DNA from: Clostridium sp.
GTDB lineage: Bacteria > Bacillota > Clostridia > Clostridiales > Clostridiaceae
Assembly: GCA_031292145.1 (NCBI GenBank)
Contig: JARLHR010000019.1
Coordinates: 36,197-100,196, forward strand
DNA length: 64,000 nt
Direction: 5' to 3'
The stretch's first letter is position 1; every line of letters begins with the position of its first letter. The translations under genes were made by a program, and so were the position numbers. The notes under the pieces are model-generated. The model did no database searches. It saw only the letters and a program-made list of their open reading frames with translations, and was not told the origin of the DNA. Below are positions 55,522 to 64,000 of this stretch, piece by piece.

Positions 55522-56271
55522 TTAATTTGATGTTGTATCCGTTGTTGGATATTGTCTTACAACAACAATTTCTACTCTTCTATTTTGAGCTCGTCCCTCT
55601 TCTGTATCATTAGATGCCTTAGGTTTAAGCTCCCCCCAAGCTTGAATTGATACTTTTTCTGGATTGAGCCCTCCTGAACCAGCCACCATTAAACTTCTTA
55701 CATTTACAGCACGCATTGCACTCAAATCCATATTAGAACGAAACTTTGCATTACTAATAGGTACATTATCAGTATGTCCCACAATTTTTATTTCGTTATT
55801 CAATCCATATAGCATGCCAGAAATCTTTGATAATAATGGTGTTACATTTTGATGTACATCCGCTTGACCCGAATCGAAAAGCACAACATCTTGTATTGAA
55901 ATATCTAATCCATCCCCATTAAGGTCAACCTTAACCTTATCAGTATAACCTTCCTTACCAATTTCTTGTTCTATCATCTTCTTAATTTCAGTCATTTTAT
56001 CTTGCTCTACTTGGGCATCATTTTTCCCTGTTCCATCTGATGTAGTATCCATAGGAATTATTGAGTTACCATCCTTCTCTAGCATGGCAGATCCGCCAGA
56101 AAAAATCACATTAAATGCTTTGCTCATAGATTGAAGTTTTGCCTTATCCGTTTGTCCCATTGCAAACATAACAATAAATAGTGCTAATAGGAGTGTTAAC
56201 ATGTCTGAATATGGAAGAAGCCATGCTTCGTCAACATGTTCTTCATGATGTTGTTTTTTCTTACTCATCAT
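55522..56271 (-). CDS. motB: Flagellar motor stator protein MotB
   Basis: Anchors the stator to peptidoglycan and forms the ion channel with MotA. 249 residues: charged head, one membrane helix with the channel aspartate in PYSDMLTLLLALFIVMFAMG, a linker of about 60 residues, and an OmpA-like wall-binding domain with GHTDNVPISNAKFRSNMDLS and AWGELKPKASNDTEEGRAQNRR. AGGAGAA lies before the ATG; 14 nt separate it from motA. Ion type (H+ or Na+) is not clear from sequence. Confidence 0.95.
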   Translation of the reverse strand: MMSKKKQHHEEHVDEAWLLPYSDMLTLLLALFIVMFAMGQTDKAKLQSMSKAFNVIFSGGSAMLEKDGNSIIPMDTTSDGTGKNDAQVEQDKMTEIKKMIEQEIGKEGYTDKVKVDLNGDGLDISIQDVVLFDSGQADVHQNVTPLLSKISGMLYGLNNEIKIVGHTDNVPISNAKFRSNMDLSAMRAVNVRSLMVAGSGGLNPEKVSIQAWGELKPKASNDTEEGRAQNRRVEIVVVRQYPTTDTTSN

Positions 56272-56285
56272 TATTCTCCTTTAAT

Positions 56286-57071
56286 TTAGTTTTCATTATT
56301 ATTTTCTTCAAATCTGACTCTTTGTTTTGGTTCTAACATACCTACTAGCTTTCTTTCAATACTTTTCGGATTATTTCCTGCTTGAATTGCTAAGATTCCT
56401 TCAAGCATAATATTCATATTTTTAATTTCTTCTAAAGATTTTCTTTTTAATCTATTTGAAAATGGATGCCAAATTAAATATCCAGTAAAAATACCATAAA
56501 CAGTTGCAACAAAGGCTGAACATATACTTTCTCCAAGTTTTGTAATATCATTAAGATTTCCAAGAGCACCAATTAATCCAATAACAGCCCCTAAAACTCC
56601 AAGCGTCGGAGCTGTACCACCTGCTGTTGCAAATGCAGTGGCACCAAGACGATGTCTCTCTTCCATACTTTCAATTTCTATTTCCAATACCTCTTTTATA
56701 AGATCTGGTTCTAAACCATCCACCACCATTTCTAATCCTTTTTTCATAAATTTATTTTCCAGACCTTGTATTGTACTTTCAAGAGATAATAACCCATCTC
56801 TTCTAGTGGTTTGAGACATTTCTACAAGCTGTGTTATGAGTTCGGCTGGATCCTGCTTATTCTTATCACTAAAAAGAACACCAAAAATCTTAGGAAGCTT
56901 AAGAAACTCACCTCTTGGAAAAGAATTTATTAACGCTATTACAGTACCAACAATAATTACCATTATTGCTTCACTACTAAGTAATATAGTTACACTAGCT
57001 CCTTTTAGAAGCATGGCTGCAACAACTACTATAAAACCTCCAATAAGACCAATAATCAAAAATATATCCAT
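56286..57071 (-). CDS. motA: Flagellar motor stator protein MotA
   Basis: 261 residues with four membrane helices (DIFLIIGLIGGFIVVVAAML; SEAIMVIIVGTVIALINSFP; and two near 150-200), cytoplasmic loop with EIESMEERHRLGATAF and the conserved prolines (APTLGVLGAVIGLIGAL). It pairs with motB in an operon in the usual order. AGGGGGAG lies before the ATG. The only flagellar genes in this window, so the pair is likely separate from the main flagellar cluster. Confidence 0.95.
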   Translation of the reverse strand: MDIFLIIGLIGGFIVVVAAMLLKGASVTILLSSEAIMVIIVGTVIALINSFPRGEFLKLPKIFGVLFSDKNKQDPAELITQLVEMSQTTRRDGLLSLESTIQGLENKFMKKGLEMVVDGLEPDLIKEVLEIEIESMEERHRLGATAFATAGGTAPTLGVLGAVIGLIGALGNLNDITKLGESICSAFVATVYGIFTGYLIWHPFSNRLKRKSLEEIKNMNIMLEGILAIQAGNNPKSIERKLVGMLEPKQRVRFEENNNEN

Positions 57072-57407
57072 TTTTCTCCCCCTTAATACTTAAATCACAC
57101 TAAATTAGATATAAAATCCTTTAGTGTTACAATTTAAACTTTTCTCCCTAATAAAATCTTTTTTTGTATTATACATTTTTATAATAATATAATACCATAA
57201 TACAAGACATTGGAAAACTACATTATAGTATATCTTTCGACTTAAATTATACTTTCTTTAACAATATTGCATTTCTCGAATTTTCAATATTATTATTCAT
57301 ATCAAAGGTATAAATTTTAGTTGACTATTTGTTAAACGTAATAGTATAAAAATTTAATTTATATCAAATAATAATTTCATATTATTTATCACAAGGAGGA
57401 ATTAAAT
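57072..57407. other. AT-rich divergent intergenic region
   Basis: About 336 bp between motA and the DUF421 gene, which are divergent. It should contain both promoters. An AAGGAGG ribosome site lies at 57393-57399. I see no hairpin or repeat. Confidence 0.4.
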
Positions 57408-58136
57408 TTGAATGAAGGATTAGTAGTCTTAGTGCGTTCAATTATAGCATTTTTTTCTTTACTCATTTTTACAAAGATACTAGGAAAACAACAAATCAGC
57501 CAATTAACATTTTTTGATTATGCTCTTGGGATAACATTTGGATCTATTGCTGCCAGTCTTACTACGGATTTGTCGAGTAGAGCATGGCCTCATTTTGTTG
57601 GACTTTTTTCTTGGGCTTTGCTTGGATATTTAATGCAATATATTACTGAGAAATGGAGATATGCTGCAAAATATATAGAGGGTGAACCGACAATAGTTAT
57701 TATGAATGGCAAGATAATGGAAGATGTATTAAGAAAAATGAAATACACTGCCGCTGATATTATGGCATTGTTAAGAAATAAGGATGTCTTCGATATATCT
57801 CAAGTTGATTTTGCAATTATTGAACCAAATGGTCAGTTATCAGTGCTTAAAAAACCAGAATATGAACCATTGACACCTAAAGATATGAGCATTCTTAAAG
57901 CGCCAACAGGTATAAGTACAGAACTTATTTATGATGGAGTCCTTATAGATCAAAATTTAAGGCAACTTAATAAAAGCAGAAAATGGATTATGGATCAACT
58001 AAAAATGAACGAAGTTAAAGATATTTCAGAAGTATTTCTTGCTACATTAACACCTTCTGGTTCTTTATATATAGATAAATATGACGATCATATCACAAAG
58101 GTAACTGATATTGGTGATTATAACGGTCCGTACTAA
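57408..58136 (+). CDS. DUF421 (YetF-type) membrane protein
   Basis: 242 residues beginning at TTG 57408 (AAGGAGG lies 8 nt upstream): three membrane helices (about 1-85, with FTKILGKQQISQLTFFDYALG and GITFGSIAASLTTD), then a cytoplasmic YetF domain (EGEPTIVIMNGKIMEDVLRKM and LEKPEYEP-type stretch). DUF421 genes often neighbour spoVA-type spore membrane genes. Here the next gene is DUF4363, and a DUF1657 gene lies close by on the opposite strand, a spore-linked set without spoVA itself. Confidence 0.88.
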   Translation: MNEGLVVLVRSIIAFFSLLIFTKILGKQQISQLTFFDYALGITFGSIAASLTTDLSSRAWPHFVGLFSWALLGYLMQYITEKWRYAAKYIEGEPTIVIMNGKIMEDVLRKMKYTAADIMALLRNKDVFDISQVDFAIIEPNGQLSVLKKPEYEPLTPKDMSILKAPTGISTELIYDGVLIDQNLRQLNKSRKWIMDQLKMNEVKDISEVFLATLTPSGSLYIDKYDDHITKVTDIGDYNGPY

Positions 58137-58155
58137 TCAAGGAGGGAAATTTATA

Positions 58156-58521
58156 ATGAGAAAATTTTTAGTCATAACTATCCCTGTCGTAGCTTTAATT
58201 TCTTTTGTTCTAATCATGCTTAGTGGTAGTATTTTAAAAAAATCTTCAGTAAATGGCTCCAATGTACCAGAATCAATACAATTAGCTGTTAATGATGTAG
58301 AAGCAGAAGATTGGGCAGGTGCTAATGAGAAAACTGAAAATCTATCAAATGTATGGGAAAAGGTTGTGAAAAGAATCCAATTTAGTTCAGAAAGAGATGA
58401 AATCAATTCATTTAGCGGAAGTATCGCACGCCTTCGTGGTGCTATTGCTGCAAAAGATAAATCCGCTTCTCTTATAGCATTAAATGAAGCCTATGAACAT
58501 TGGGATGGATTAGGCAAATAA
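58156..58521 (+). CDS. DUF4363-family membrane-anchored protein
   Basis: 121 residues from ATG 58156, preceded by AAGGAGGG; the upstream ATG 58111 lies inside the DUF421 gene. N-terminal membrane helix (FLVITIPVVALISFVLIML) then an extracytoplasmic helical domain (DVEAEDWAGANEKTENLSNVWEKV), the DUF4363 pattern. It begins 19 nt after the DUF421 stop, so one transcript. Role unknown; linked to sporulation by neighbours in other clostridia. Confidence 0.82.
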   Translation: MRKFLVITIPVVALISFVLIMLSGSILKKSSVNGSNVPESIQLAVNDVEAEDWAGANEKTENLSNVWEKVVKRIQFSSERDEINSFSGSIARLRGAIAAKDKSASLIALNEAYEHWDGLGK

Positions 58522-58531
58522 AAATTAAAAT

Positions 58532-58633
58532 AATAGCCTGTCTCAAAAAAGAAAAATAATGAAATATATTGATTGATATATTACACATAAAATCAATATA
58601 TTTCATTAAAAGTTCATTTTGAGATAGTCTATT
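58532..58633. repeat. Nested palindrome with insertion-sequence-like ends
   Basis: Outer arms AATAGCCTGTCTCAAAA and TTTTGAGATAGTCTATT, inner arms AATGAAATATATTGAT and ATCAATATATTTCATT. GCCTGTCTCAAAA-type ends occur on several IS families, so it is probably a small non-coding derivative. It also separates the DUF4363 gene from the convergent DUF1657 gene and may terminate both. Confidence 0.65.
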
Positions 58634-58696
58634 ATTATCTTTAATTTTATTTATATATTAATATGCTCCCATATTCATTATACAGGAGCATATTAA

Positions 58697-58900
58697 TTAC
58701 TTATTGTATTGAGGTTCCTCTTGCTTTACAAAGTCAAATCTTGATTGAATCGTTTGAGCTACATTATCCATTGTTTTTGAAAGTTGATCAAACATTTGTT
58801 TTGCTTCTTGATTATCTGTATCTAAAGAAAAAGTCTTCATATCAGAAGCTAATCCCTTAGCACTAGCTAATGCTGTTTCAAGTTTTGTTCCTGTTGGCAT
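58697..58900 (-). CDS. DUF1657-family small spore-associated protein
   Basis: 67 residues from ATG 58900, which follows AAAGGAGG; earlier ATGs lack a site. It begins MPTGTKLETALASAKGLAS and continues with a helical MKTFSLDTDNQEAKQMFDQLSKT, the standard DUF1657 pattern. These proteins are encoded in spoVA-type spore operons, usually along with DUF421 and DUF4363 proteins. Here it lies on the opposite strand from them, convergent. Confidence 0.85.
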   Translation of the reverse strand: MPTGTKLETALASAKGLASDMKTFSLDTDNQEAKQMFDQLSKTMDNVAQTIQSRFDFVKQEEPQYNK

Positions 58901-58991
58901 ATACAATTCCTCCTTTGCATTTTTCATTACTACTATAGTGTGTTCATAACTATTGTAAATATTCATAATGCAATATTGAAATATATTCCTT

Positions 58992-60434
58992 TTATAAGTC
59001 TTCCCCATTACTCTTTATTACATTTTGATACCAATAAAAACTATCCTTCTTGTAACGATTCATTGAAGCCCCTTCTTCTTCTTCACGGTCTACATAAATA
59101 AATCCATACCGTTTTTGGTAACCATTTAACCAGCTTAATAAGTCTGTTATTGACCATGTGCAATATGCAAGTACTTCAGAACCTTCATTAACAGCTTCCT
59201 TTAATTCTTCTATATGCGCTTTTAAGTATGCTATTCGATAATCATCATGAATCTTATTGTCCTCAGTCTTTTTATCAAATGCACCTAATCCATTCTCAGA
59301 AATGATTATTGGTAAATCATATCTACTTGTAATAATTCGACAACACATTCTAATACCCATTGGGTCTATAGTCCAGTCCCAATCTGTAGTTTTCAAATAC
59401 GGATTAGGCGGATTCTTATATAATCCAGGGGTTCCACTGACTTGTGATGTACCTTTTTTACCTGTGGTATTCATCTCCGCCATGCCAACACCATCTATTG
59501 GGTTGTATTCCACTACTGCTGTTTGATAATAATTTACTCCCATAAAATCAACTTGAGCAGCTGCTTTCATGAGTTCCGCATCCCCATCTTCAAATATAGG
59601 TGCTACTCCTTGCCCTTGCAAATACTTTAATGCTGTTCTTGGATAACGTCCATAAGCATAAACATCCATCCACCAGAATGTTTGCAAATCATCAAAATCA
59701 GCTTTAGCTATATTGTTTATTGGGTTACAATCCAATGCATAGCTTGGTGAAAATGCAAAACTTGCACCAATCTTACCGCTTAGAACTATTTTTCTAAAGG
59801 CAAGTACTGCTTTTGCATGAGCTAAGTTTGCATGATGGTTAACTTGATAAAACATCTTTGAATCGTTCTTCTTACCTGGTGGATGTACTGCCATTATCCA
59901 TCCTAGAGTTGTAAATATATTTTGTTCATTTAAAGTTATCCAGTACTTTACTTTATCCTTATAACGTTTAAATAAAGTTATTGCATAATTTTCATAGTCA
60001 TCAATGATCTTTCTGCTTTCCCATCCACCATATTCTTGAACTAATGCTTGTGGTAAATCCCAGTGATAAATTGTAACCATTGGTTCAATTCCATACTTTA
60101 AACATTCATCAATTACATTATCATAGAACTGTAAGCCTTTTTCATTTACCTCGCCTCTTCCCTTAGGATAAATCCTTGGCCAAGAAATTGAGAATCTGTA
60201 TGTCTTTAATCCCATTTCTGCCATTAAGGCTATATCCTCTTTATAGCGATGGTAATGGTCAACTGCAACATCTCCTGTCGTTGCTTTAAACGTTTTTCCG
60301 GGAATCCTTACAAATTCATCCCAATTACTTCTTCCCTTTCCATATTCCTCAGCTGCACCTTCCACTTGATATGCAGCTGATGCACTTCCCCATAAAAAAT
60401 CTTCTTGAAATCCATGCTTCTCTTTGAAATACAT
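58992..60434 (-). CDS. GH1 beta-glucosidase or 6-phospho-beta-glucosidase
   Basis: 480 residues, usual GH1 length. N-terminal DFLWGSASAAYQVEGA, acid/base Glu in WITLNEQN, nucleophile Glu in IISENGLGAFD, and RFSISWPRIYPKGRG. Which sugar form it uses is open: no PTS gene is adjacent, and the residues that mark phospho-specificity could not be compared. AGGAGG lies 7 nt before the ATG. The 60435-60669 region upstream is AT-rich with no riboswitch or antiterminator site that I can see. Confidence 0.93.
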   Translation of the reverse strand: MYFKEKHGFQEDFLWGSASAAYQVEGAAEEYGKGRSNWDEFVRIPGKTFKATTGDVAVDHYHRYKEDIALMAEMGLKTYRFSISWPRIYPKGRGEVNEKGLQFYDNVIDECLKYGIEPMVTIYHWDLPQALVQEYGGWESRKIIDDYENYAITLFKRYKDKVKYWITLNEQNIFTTLGWIMAVHPPGKKNDSKMFYQVNHHANLAHAKAVLAFRKIVLSGKIGASFAFSPSYALDCNPINNIAKADFDDLQTFWWMDVYAYGRYPRTALKYLQGQGVAPIFEDGDAELMKAAAQVDFMGVNYYQTAVVEYNPIDGVGMAEMNTTGKKGTSQVSGTPGLYKNPPNPYLKTTDWDWTIDPMGIRMCCRIITSRYDLPIIISENGLGAFDKKTEDNKIHDDYRIAYLKAHIEELKEAVNEGSEVLAYCTWSITDLLSWLNGYQKRYGFIYVDREEEEGASMNRYKKDSFYWYQNVIKSNGEDL

Positions 60435-60669
60435 CCCATTTTCCTCCTAATAGTATTTTTTATTTTTTGTTAAGCAAATTCTTAAACGTTATCCAAAAAT
60501 TCAAACCCTATTATTAACAATCATTATAATTCTAGCCTATCACATAATTGTATCACCTGTCTACAAAAAGCATATTATTTATTTTAATAAGTTCATATTG
60601 CATATATAAATATTATATTTTTTATTACAAAAGTAATAACATTTTGTTCTTTTATGTTCCGATTTTGGT

Positions 60670-60918
60670 ATGGAAATAGCCATTTTAACAAATGAAAGAT
60701 GTGAAAGTGTGGCTGGTAAAAGTGCAGCTAATTACCTCAGAAAATATTCAAGTGTAGTGATAGACGTATTAGAACCACTTATGGAATATGAGGACGTAAC
60801 ATTTAATTTAATAAGAAATACTGTATATAATGGAGTGTATGATCACGTTAGCTCTTCTGCAGCATCAGTAATGGCTGATGGGGTTAAATATACTATAATA
60901 TATCTATCACCAGTATAA
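60670..60918 (+). CDS. Hypothetical 82-residue ORF, weakly supported
   Basis: Reads MEIAILTNERCESVAGKSAA to TIIYLSPV. Composition is natural and it is not a mirror of a repeat, but there is no ribosome site before the ATG. It could be the surviving end of a larger gene or non-coding. It is convergent with the surface protein gene. Confidence 0.35.
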   Translation: MEIAILTNERCESVAGKSAANYLRKYSSVVIDVLEPLMEYEDVTFNLIRNTVYNGVYDHVSSSAASVMADGVKYTIIYLSPV

Positions 60919-60950
60919 ATCATTATAGGATATGTTATAGCAATTTCATA

Positions 60951-60985
60951 AAAAAGAGATGTTATTATATAACACCTCTTAATAT
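60951..60985 (-). terminator. Intrinsic terminator after the surface protein gene
   Basis: On the minus strand AAGAGGTGTTATATAATAACATCTCTTTTTT forms a stem AAGAGgTGTTAT / ATAACATCTCTT followed by T. It lies about 25 nt past the stop. Confidence 0.8.
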
Positions 60986-61007
60986 AAAAATACAATAGTT
61001 CTATTTT

Positions 61008-64000
61008 TTAACCTATCCATGCTCCGTTCGAACCTAATGTATAACCATCAACTGTAGTATTAGATGCCATTGAGCCATCGTTATTCATGTAATACCAATC
61101 GTTGCCATCTTTTACCCAACCAGTTTGCATATATCCATTAGATCCTAATTTATACCAAGTATCTCCTTGTTTATTCCAGCCTGTCTGCATAGCTGCATTT
61201 GACGGTGATAAATAAACCCAACCAGTACTATCTTTTTGCCATCCAGTTTGAGGATCACCTGTCTTATTTACCATATACCAGTTGTTGTTTACTTGTGCCC
61301 AACCTTGAGCTACTGTATCTGTCGAATCTAATTGATTCGCAACTGCAACATAGGTAGCATTTGCTTGTGTTGGTAAAGTTACTGTATTTGTTCCTATAGT
61401 AACTCCATCTGTTACTTGGATGTACTTACCTAACAGTGGTACGAATTTGTATACTGCTGTGATATTTCCTGCTGTTGTATCCATTGGAATAGTAGTTGTA
61501 GCACTGCCTTTAGCCGCTGTTATAACTGCACCTAAGCTTGCACTATCTTTAGTTAAAGTAGATACTGAAAGTGTATTTCCATCTGTAGTAGTTACCTCTT
61601 TAGCCACACTAGCAGTTACTCCTTGCCCCACTGTTGCACTTAAGTCACTTACTATATTTGCAGTAACAACCTTTGCAACTTCCTTTGCTATTTCCTTAGC
61701 TACTGTTGGATCAACTGTATTGTTAACTCCGATAGTTGTAATAGCTGCTGCTATACTATCTTTAGTTACAGGTGCTGTTCCATTAGATGTTAAGATTGAT
61801 TGTATAGTAGCTGCTGTAACTGGTGATGTTACTGTTGTTGTAGTTCCTGTAGTTGCTGTTGTAGTTCCTGTTGATGATGTTAAAGTTGCTGTTGTAGTCG
61901 TTGTTGTAGTTCCTGTTGATGATGTTGAAGTTGCTGTGCTAGTTGACGAACTTGAACTAGATGAACTTGAACTAGATCCAGAACCTGATGAACTTGAACT
62001 ACTTGTTTTTGTTCCTGCTGCTTCAGCAGTATTAAATGCTGTTGTTGCTATTTTAAGTGCTCCTACTGCATTATCTACTTCTGTTTGAGTAGCATCTGTT
62101 TTATCTGCTATTACTTGAGCCGCTGCAATTGCATCTGTGTAAGTTTTCTTAACTGCTGCTGTTACCCATTTGCTAGCTACTAATACATCAGATCCATTTG
62201 TGCTTGTTGCTACTGATTTACTGTTTGTAGTTGCTGCTGTTATCGCATCTGTTAATGCTGTTTTATCTGCTGCTACTACTTTTGTTCCTACTGCTTCAGC
62301 AGTATTAAATACTGTTGTTGCTATTTTAAGTGCTCCTACTGCATTATCTACTTCTGTTTGAGTAGCATTTGTTTTATCAGCTATCGCTTGAGCTGCTGCA
62401 ATTGCATCTGTGTACGTTTTTTCATCTGCTGCTTTTACCCATTTGTTAGCTACTAGCACATCAGATCCATCTGTGCTTACCGATACTGATTTACTGTTTG
62501 TAGTTGCTGCTGTTATTGCATCTGTTAATGCTGCTTTATCTACTGTTACTGCAGCGTCTGTAGTTGTACTAGTTGTTGTATTTGTTGATGGTTGACTATT
62601 TAATATGATTTTATTTTCATCTACGCCACAATTAAGTAATAGTTGTTTTAATTCTTGACTCTCCACATAAAATAAAGCATTTTCACAATTTATGAATACA
62701 TCTTGTCCTATACTTGTTACGCTATTAGGAATTATTATGCCTGTTAGGTTATTACAACTATAAAATGCATAATCTCCTATACTTGCTACGCTATCAGGGA
62801 TTGTTATGCTTGTCAAATTGCTACAATTTTCAAATGCATATTTTCCTATACTTGTTACACTATTAGGAATTGTTATGTTTTTAAAATTACAACTATGAAA
62901 TGCATAATCTCCTATACTTGTTACACTACTTGGTATTGTTATGCTTGTTAAACTACTACATTTTTCAAATTCAGAAAATCCTATACTTGTTACACTACTC
63001 GGAATCGTTATGCTTGTCAAATTACTACAATTATAAAATGCACCTTGTCCTATACTTGTTACGCTATCTGGAATTGTTATACTTGTCAAATTACTACAAT
63101 TATAAAATGTACCTAATCCTACACTTGTTACACTATTTGGTATTGTTATGCTTGTCAAATTACTACAATCATAAAATGTACCTTGTCCTATACTTGTTAC
63201 ACTATTTGGTATTATTATGCTTGTCAATTTACTACATTTCTCAAATGCATAAACTCCTATACTTGTTACACTACTTGGTATTGTTATGCTTGCCAAATTA
63301 CTACAACCATAAAATGCAGCGTCTCCTATACTTGTCACACTATTTGGTATTGTTATGCTTGTCAAATTACTACAATTGATAAATGCTTCTTGTGCTATAC
63401 TTGTTACATTAACCCCATTGATTTCACTTGGTATAGCTACTTCGGTTTTACTACCATTGTATTTTGTTATTGTTCCTGTATTTGTATCAAATTCAAAATC
63501 TGATTGTATTCCTGCTGCTTCAGCATTATTAAATGCTGTTGTTGCTGCTGCAAGTGCTCCTACTGCATTATCTACTTCTGTTTGAGTAGAATCTGCTTTA
63601 TCATCTATTAGTTGAGCCGCTGCAATTGCATCTGTGTAAGTTTTCTCAACTGCTGCTGTTACCCATTTGTTAGCTACTAACACATCAGATCCATCTGCGC
63701 TTACTGCTACTGATTTACTGTTTGTAGTTGCTGCTGTTATCGCATCTGTTAATGCTGTTTTATCTACTTCTACTGCTGCGCCTGTAGTTATACCTGTACT
63801 TACAGCAGCGCCCGTAGTTGTACTTGTATCAACATTTGTATTTGTTGTTATTGGTTCAATAGAAACATTAGCATAACCCTGTGACCAGTCAAGCCCTTTA
63901 GTGAATCCTGCTGGTACTGATGATAGTTCGTCAGTAGTAGTAAAGATTGCCGTTACTGTTGCTCCATCAGATGTTACTGATTCAAGCGTATAGCCTGTGA
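61008..64000 (-). CDS. Large surface protein: FIVAR, BspA-type leucine-rich and wall-binding repeats (partial)
   Basis: The frame stays open to the right edge (it reads TGYTLESVTSDGATVTA there), so the N-terminus and signal peptide are missing. Order seen: an immunoglobulin-like piece; a FIVAR-like module (VDKTALTDAITAATT...); eleven BspA-type leucine-rich repeats of 23 residues (SITIPNSVTSIGxxAFxxC, 62690-63420); two more FIVAR-like modules; a Ser/Thr linker with poly-S and poly-T; a helical segment; and about four C-terminal wall-binding repeats (GWQKDSTGWVY, GWVKDGNDWYYMNND) ending YTLGSNGAWIG. Secreted and wall-bound; adhesion or ligand binding is the family expectation. At least 997 residues. 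Confidence 0.9.
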   Translation of the reverse strand, partial: TGYTLESVTSDGATVTAIFTTTDELSSVPAGFTKGLDWSQGYANVSIEPITTNTNVDTSTTTGAAVSTGITTGAAVEVDKTALTDAITAATTNSKSVAVSADGSDVLVANKWVTAAVEKTYTDAIAAAQLIDDKADSTQTEVDNAVGALAAATTAFNNAEAAGIQSDFEFDTNTGTITKYNGSKTEVAIPSEINGVNVTSIAQEAFINCSNLTSITIPNSVTSIGDAAFYGCSNLASITIPSSVTSIGVYAFEKCSKLTSIIIPNSVTSIGQGTFYDCSNLTSITIPNSVTSVGLGTFYNCSNLTSITIPDSVTSIGQGAFYNCSNLTSITIPSSVTSIGFSEFEKCSSLTSITIPSSVTSIGDYAFHSCNFKNITIPNSVTSIGKYAFENCSNLTSITIPDSVASIGDYAFYSCNNLTGIIIPNSVTSIGQDVFINCENALFYVESQELKQLLLNCGVDENKIILNSQPSTNTTTSTTTDAAVTVDKAALTDAITAATTNSKSVSVSTDGSDVLVANKWVKAADEKTYTDAIAAAQAIADKTNATQTEVDNAVGALKIATTVFNTAEAVGTKVVAADKTALTDAITAATTNSKSVATSTNGSDVLVASKWVTAAVKKTYTDAIAAAQVIADKTDATQTEVDNAVGALKIATTAFNTAEAAGTKTSSSSSSGSGSSSSSSSSSSSTSTATSTSSTGTTTTTTTATLTSSTGTTTATTGTTTTVTSPVTAATIQSILTSNGTAPVTKDSIAAAITTIGVNNTVDPTVAKEIAKEVAKVVTANIVSDLSATVGQGVTASVAKEVTTTDGNTLSVSTLTKDSASLGAVITAAKGSATTTIPMDTTAGNITAVYKFVPLLGKYIQVTDGVTIGTNTVTLPTQANATYVAVANQLDSTDTVAQGWAQVNNNWYMVNKTGDPQTGWQKDSTGWVYLSPSNAAMQTGWNKQGDTWYKLGSNGYMQTGWVKDGNDWYYMNNDGSMASNTTVDGYTLGSNGAWIG

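Noticed and set aside
61420-62088. Long plus-strand ORFs opposite the surface protein gene (also near 62900-63500)
   Set aside because: They are antisense shadows of repetitive Thr/Ser/Val coding DNA on the minus strand.
1-64000. tRNA or rRNA genes
   Set aside because: No cloverleaf with T-loop signature or rRNA stretch was recognised on either strand by eye.

Overview
The window looks like chromosome from a low-GC, spore-forming, flagellated Clostridium, most like the solventogenic C. beijerinckii group. That placement is my inference from AT-rich DNA, Clostridium-type protein families and spore-associated DUF421/DUF4363/DUF1657 genes; no rRNA or marker search was possible. Most genes lie on the minus strand. 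I see no tRNA, rRNA, CRISPR array, complete insertion sequence or prophage.

Layout. 1-2.1 kb: start of a YitT-family gene, uppP, and a broken mini-gene beside a palindromic repeat. 2.1-6.8 kb: a LanFEG-type antimicrobial-peptide ABC transporter with its two-component system and no peptide-biosynthesis genes. 6.9-11 kb: subtilase pseudogene, a chemoreceptor behind an attenuator-like leader, and a lactonase-like metallo-hydrolase. 11.5-20.8 kb: a giant cyclic-glucan-synthase-like gene with low-complexity inserts, one of which carries a dense DnaA-box array. 21-29 kb: M18 aminopeptidase, dapA, a CDF metal transporter, a zinc-ribbon membrane protein and a polar amino-acid ABC transporter. 29.5-32 kb: three secreted or low-complexity proteins, two sharing a 'SLV..GTIT..Q' repeat. 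32-40.7 kb: helD, ftsH, a DUF3006 gene, two signal peptidases, and lysA under a lysine riboswitch. 40.8-45.8 kb: a TIM-barrel protein, an intergenic DnaA-box cluster, a CmpB-like membrane protein, an alanyl-tRNA editing protein, a flavin reductase and a copA-like remnant. 46-54 kb: a PAS-GGDEF-HD-GYP protein, a hidden 46-residue membrane peptide, M20 peptidase, CPBP protease, nitrilase, DUF1904 and a second chemoreceptor. 54-58.9 kb: a radical SAM protein between two gene fragments, motAB, and DUF421/DUF4363/DUF1657. 59-64 kb: a GH1 glucosidase and a surface protein that runs off the right edge.

The most notable signal is two dispersed families of structured repeats that the genes do not explain. 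Family A is a palindrome of about 192 bp (seven full copies, one diverged, one half and two short forms). Arms differ between copies with compensating changes, while internal bulges and the asymmetric ends (ACCGAAAT / ATTTCTAG) are kept. In six of seven full copies the element lies 3' of a stop codon in the same transcriptional direction. Family B has ends GGCACATGAAA / TTTGATTGTGCC; two long copies share a conserved core hairpin whose stem also covaries. Both could be small mobile elements without their own transposase, reused as 3'-end or terminator structures, or a structured RNA class I cannot match to a known family.

Genes likely working together: dapA and lysA (diaminopimelate/lysine); uppP and the LanFEG-RK module (envelope-targeting antibiotics); motAB, two chemoreceptors and the c-di-GMP protein (motility); signal peptidases and surface proteins (secretion); DUF421/DUF4363/DUF1657 (spore-linked).
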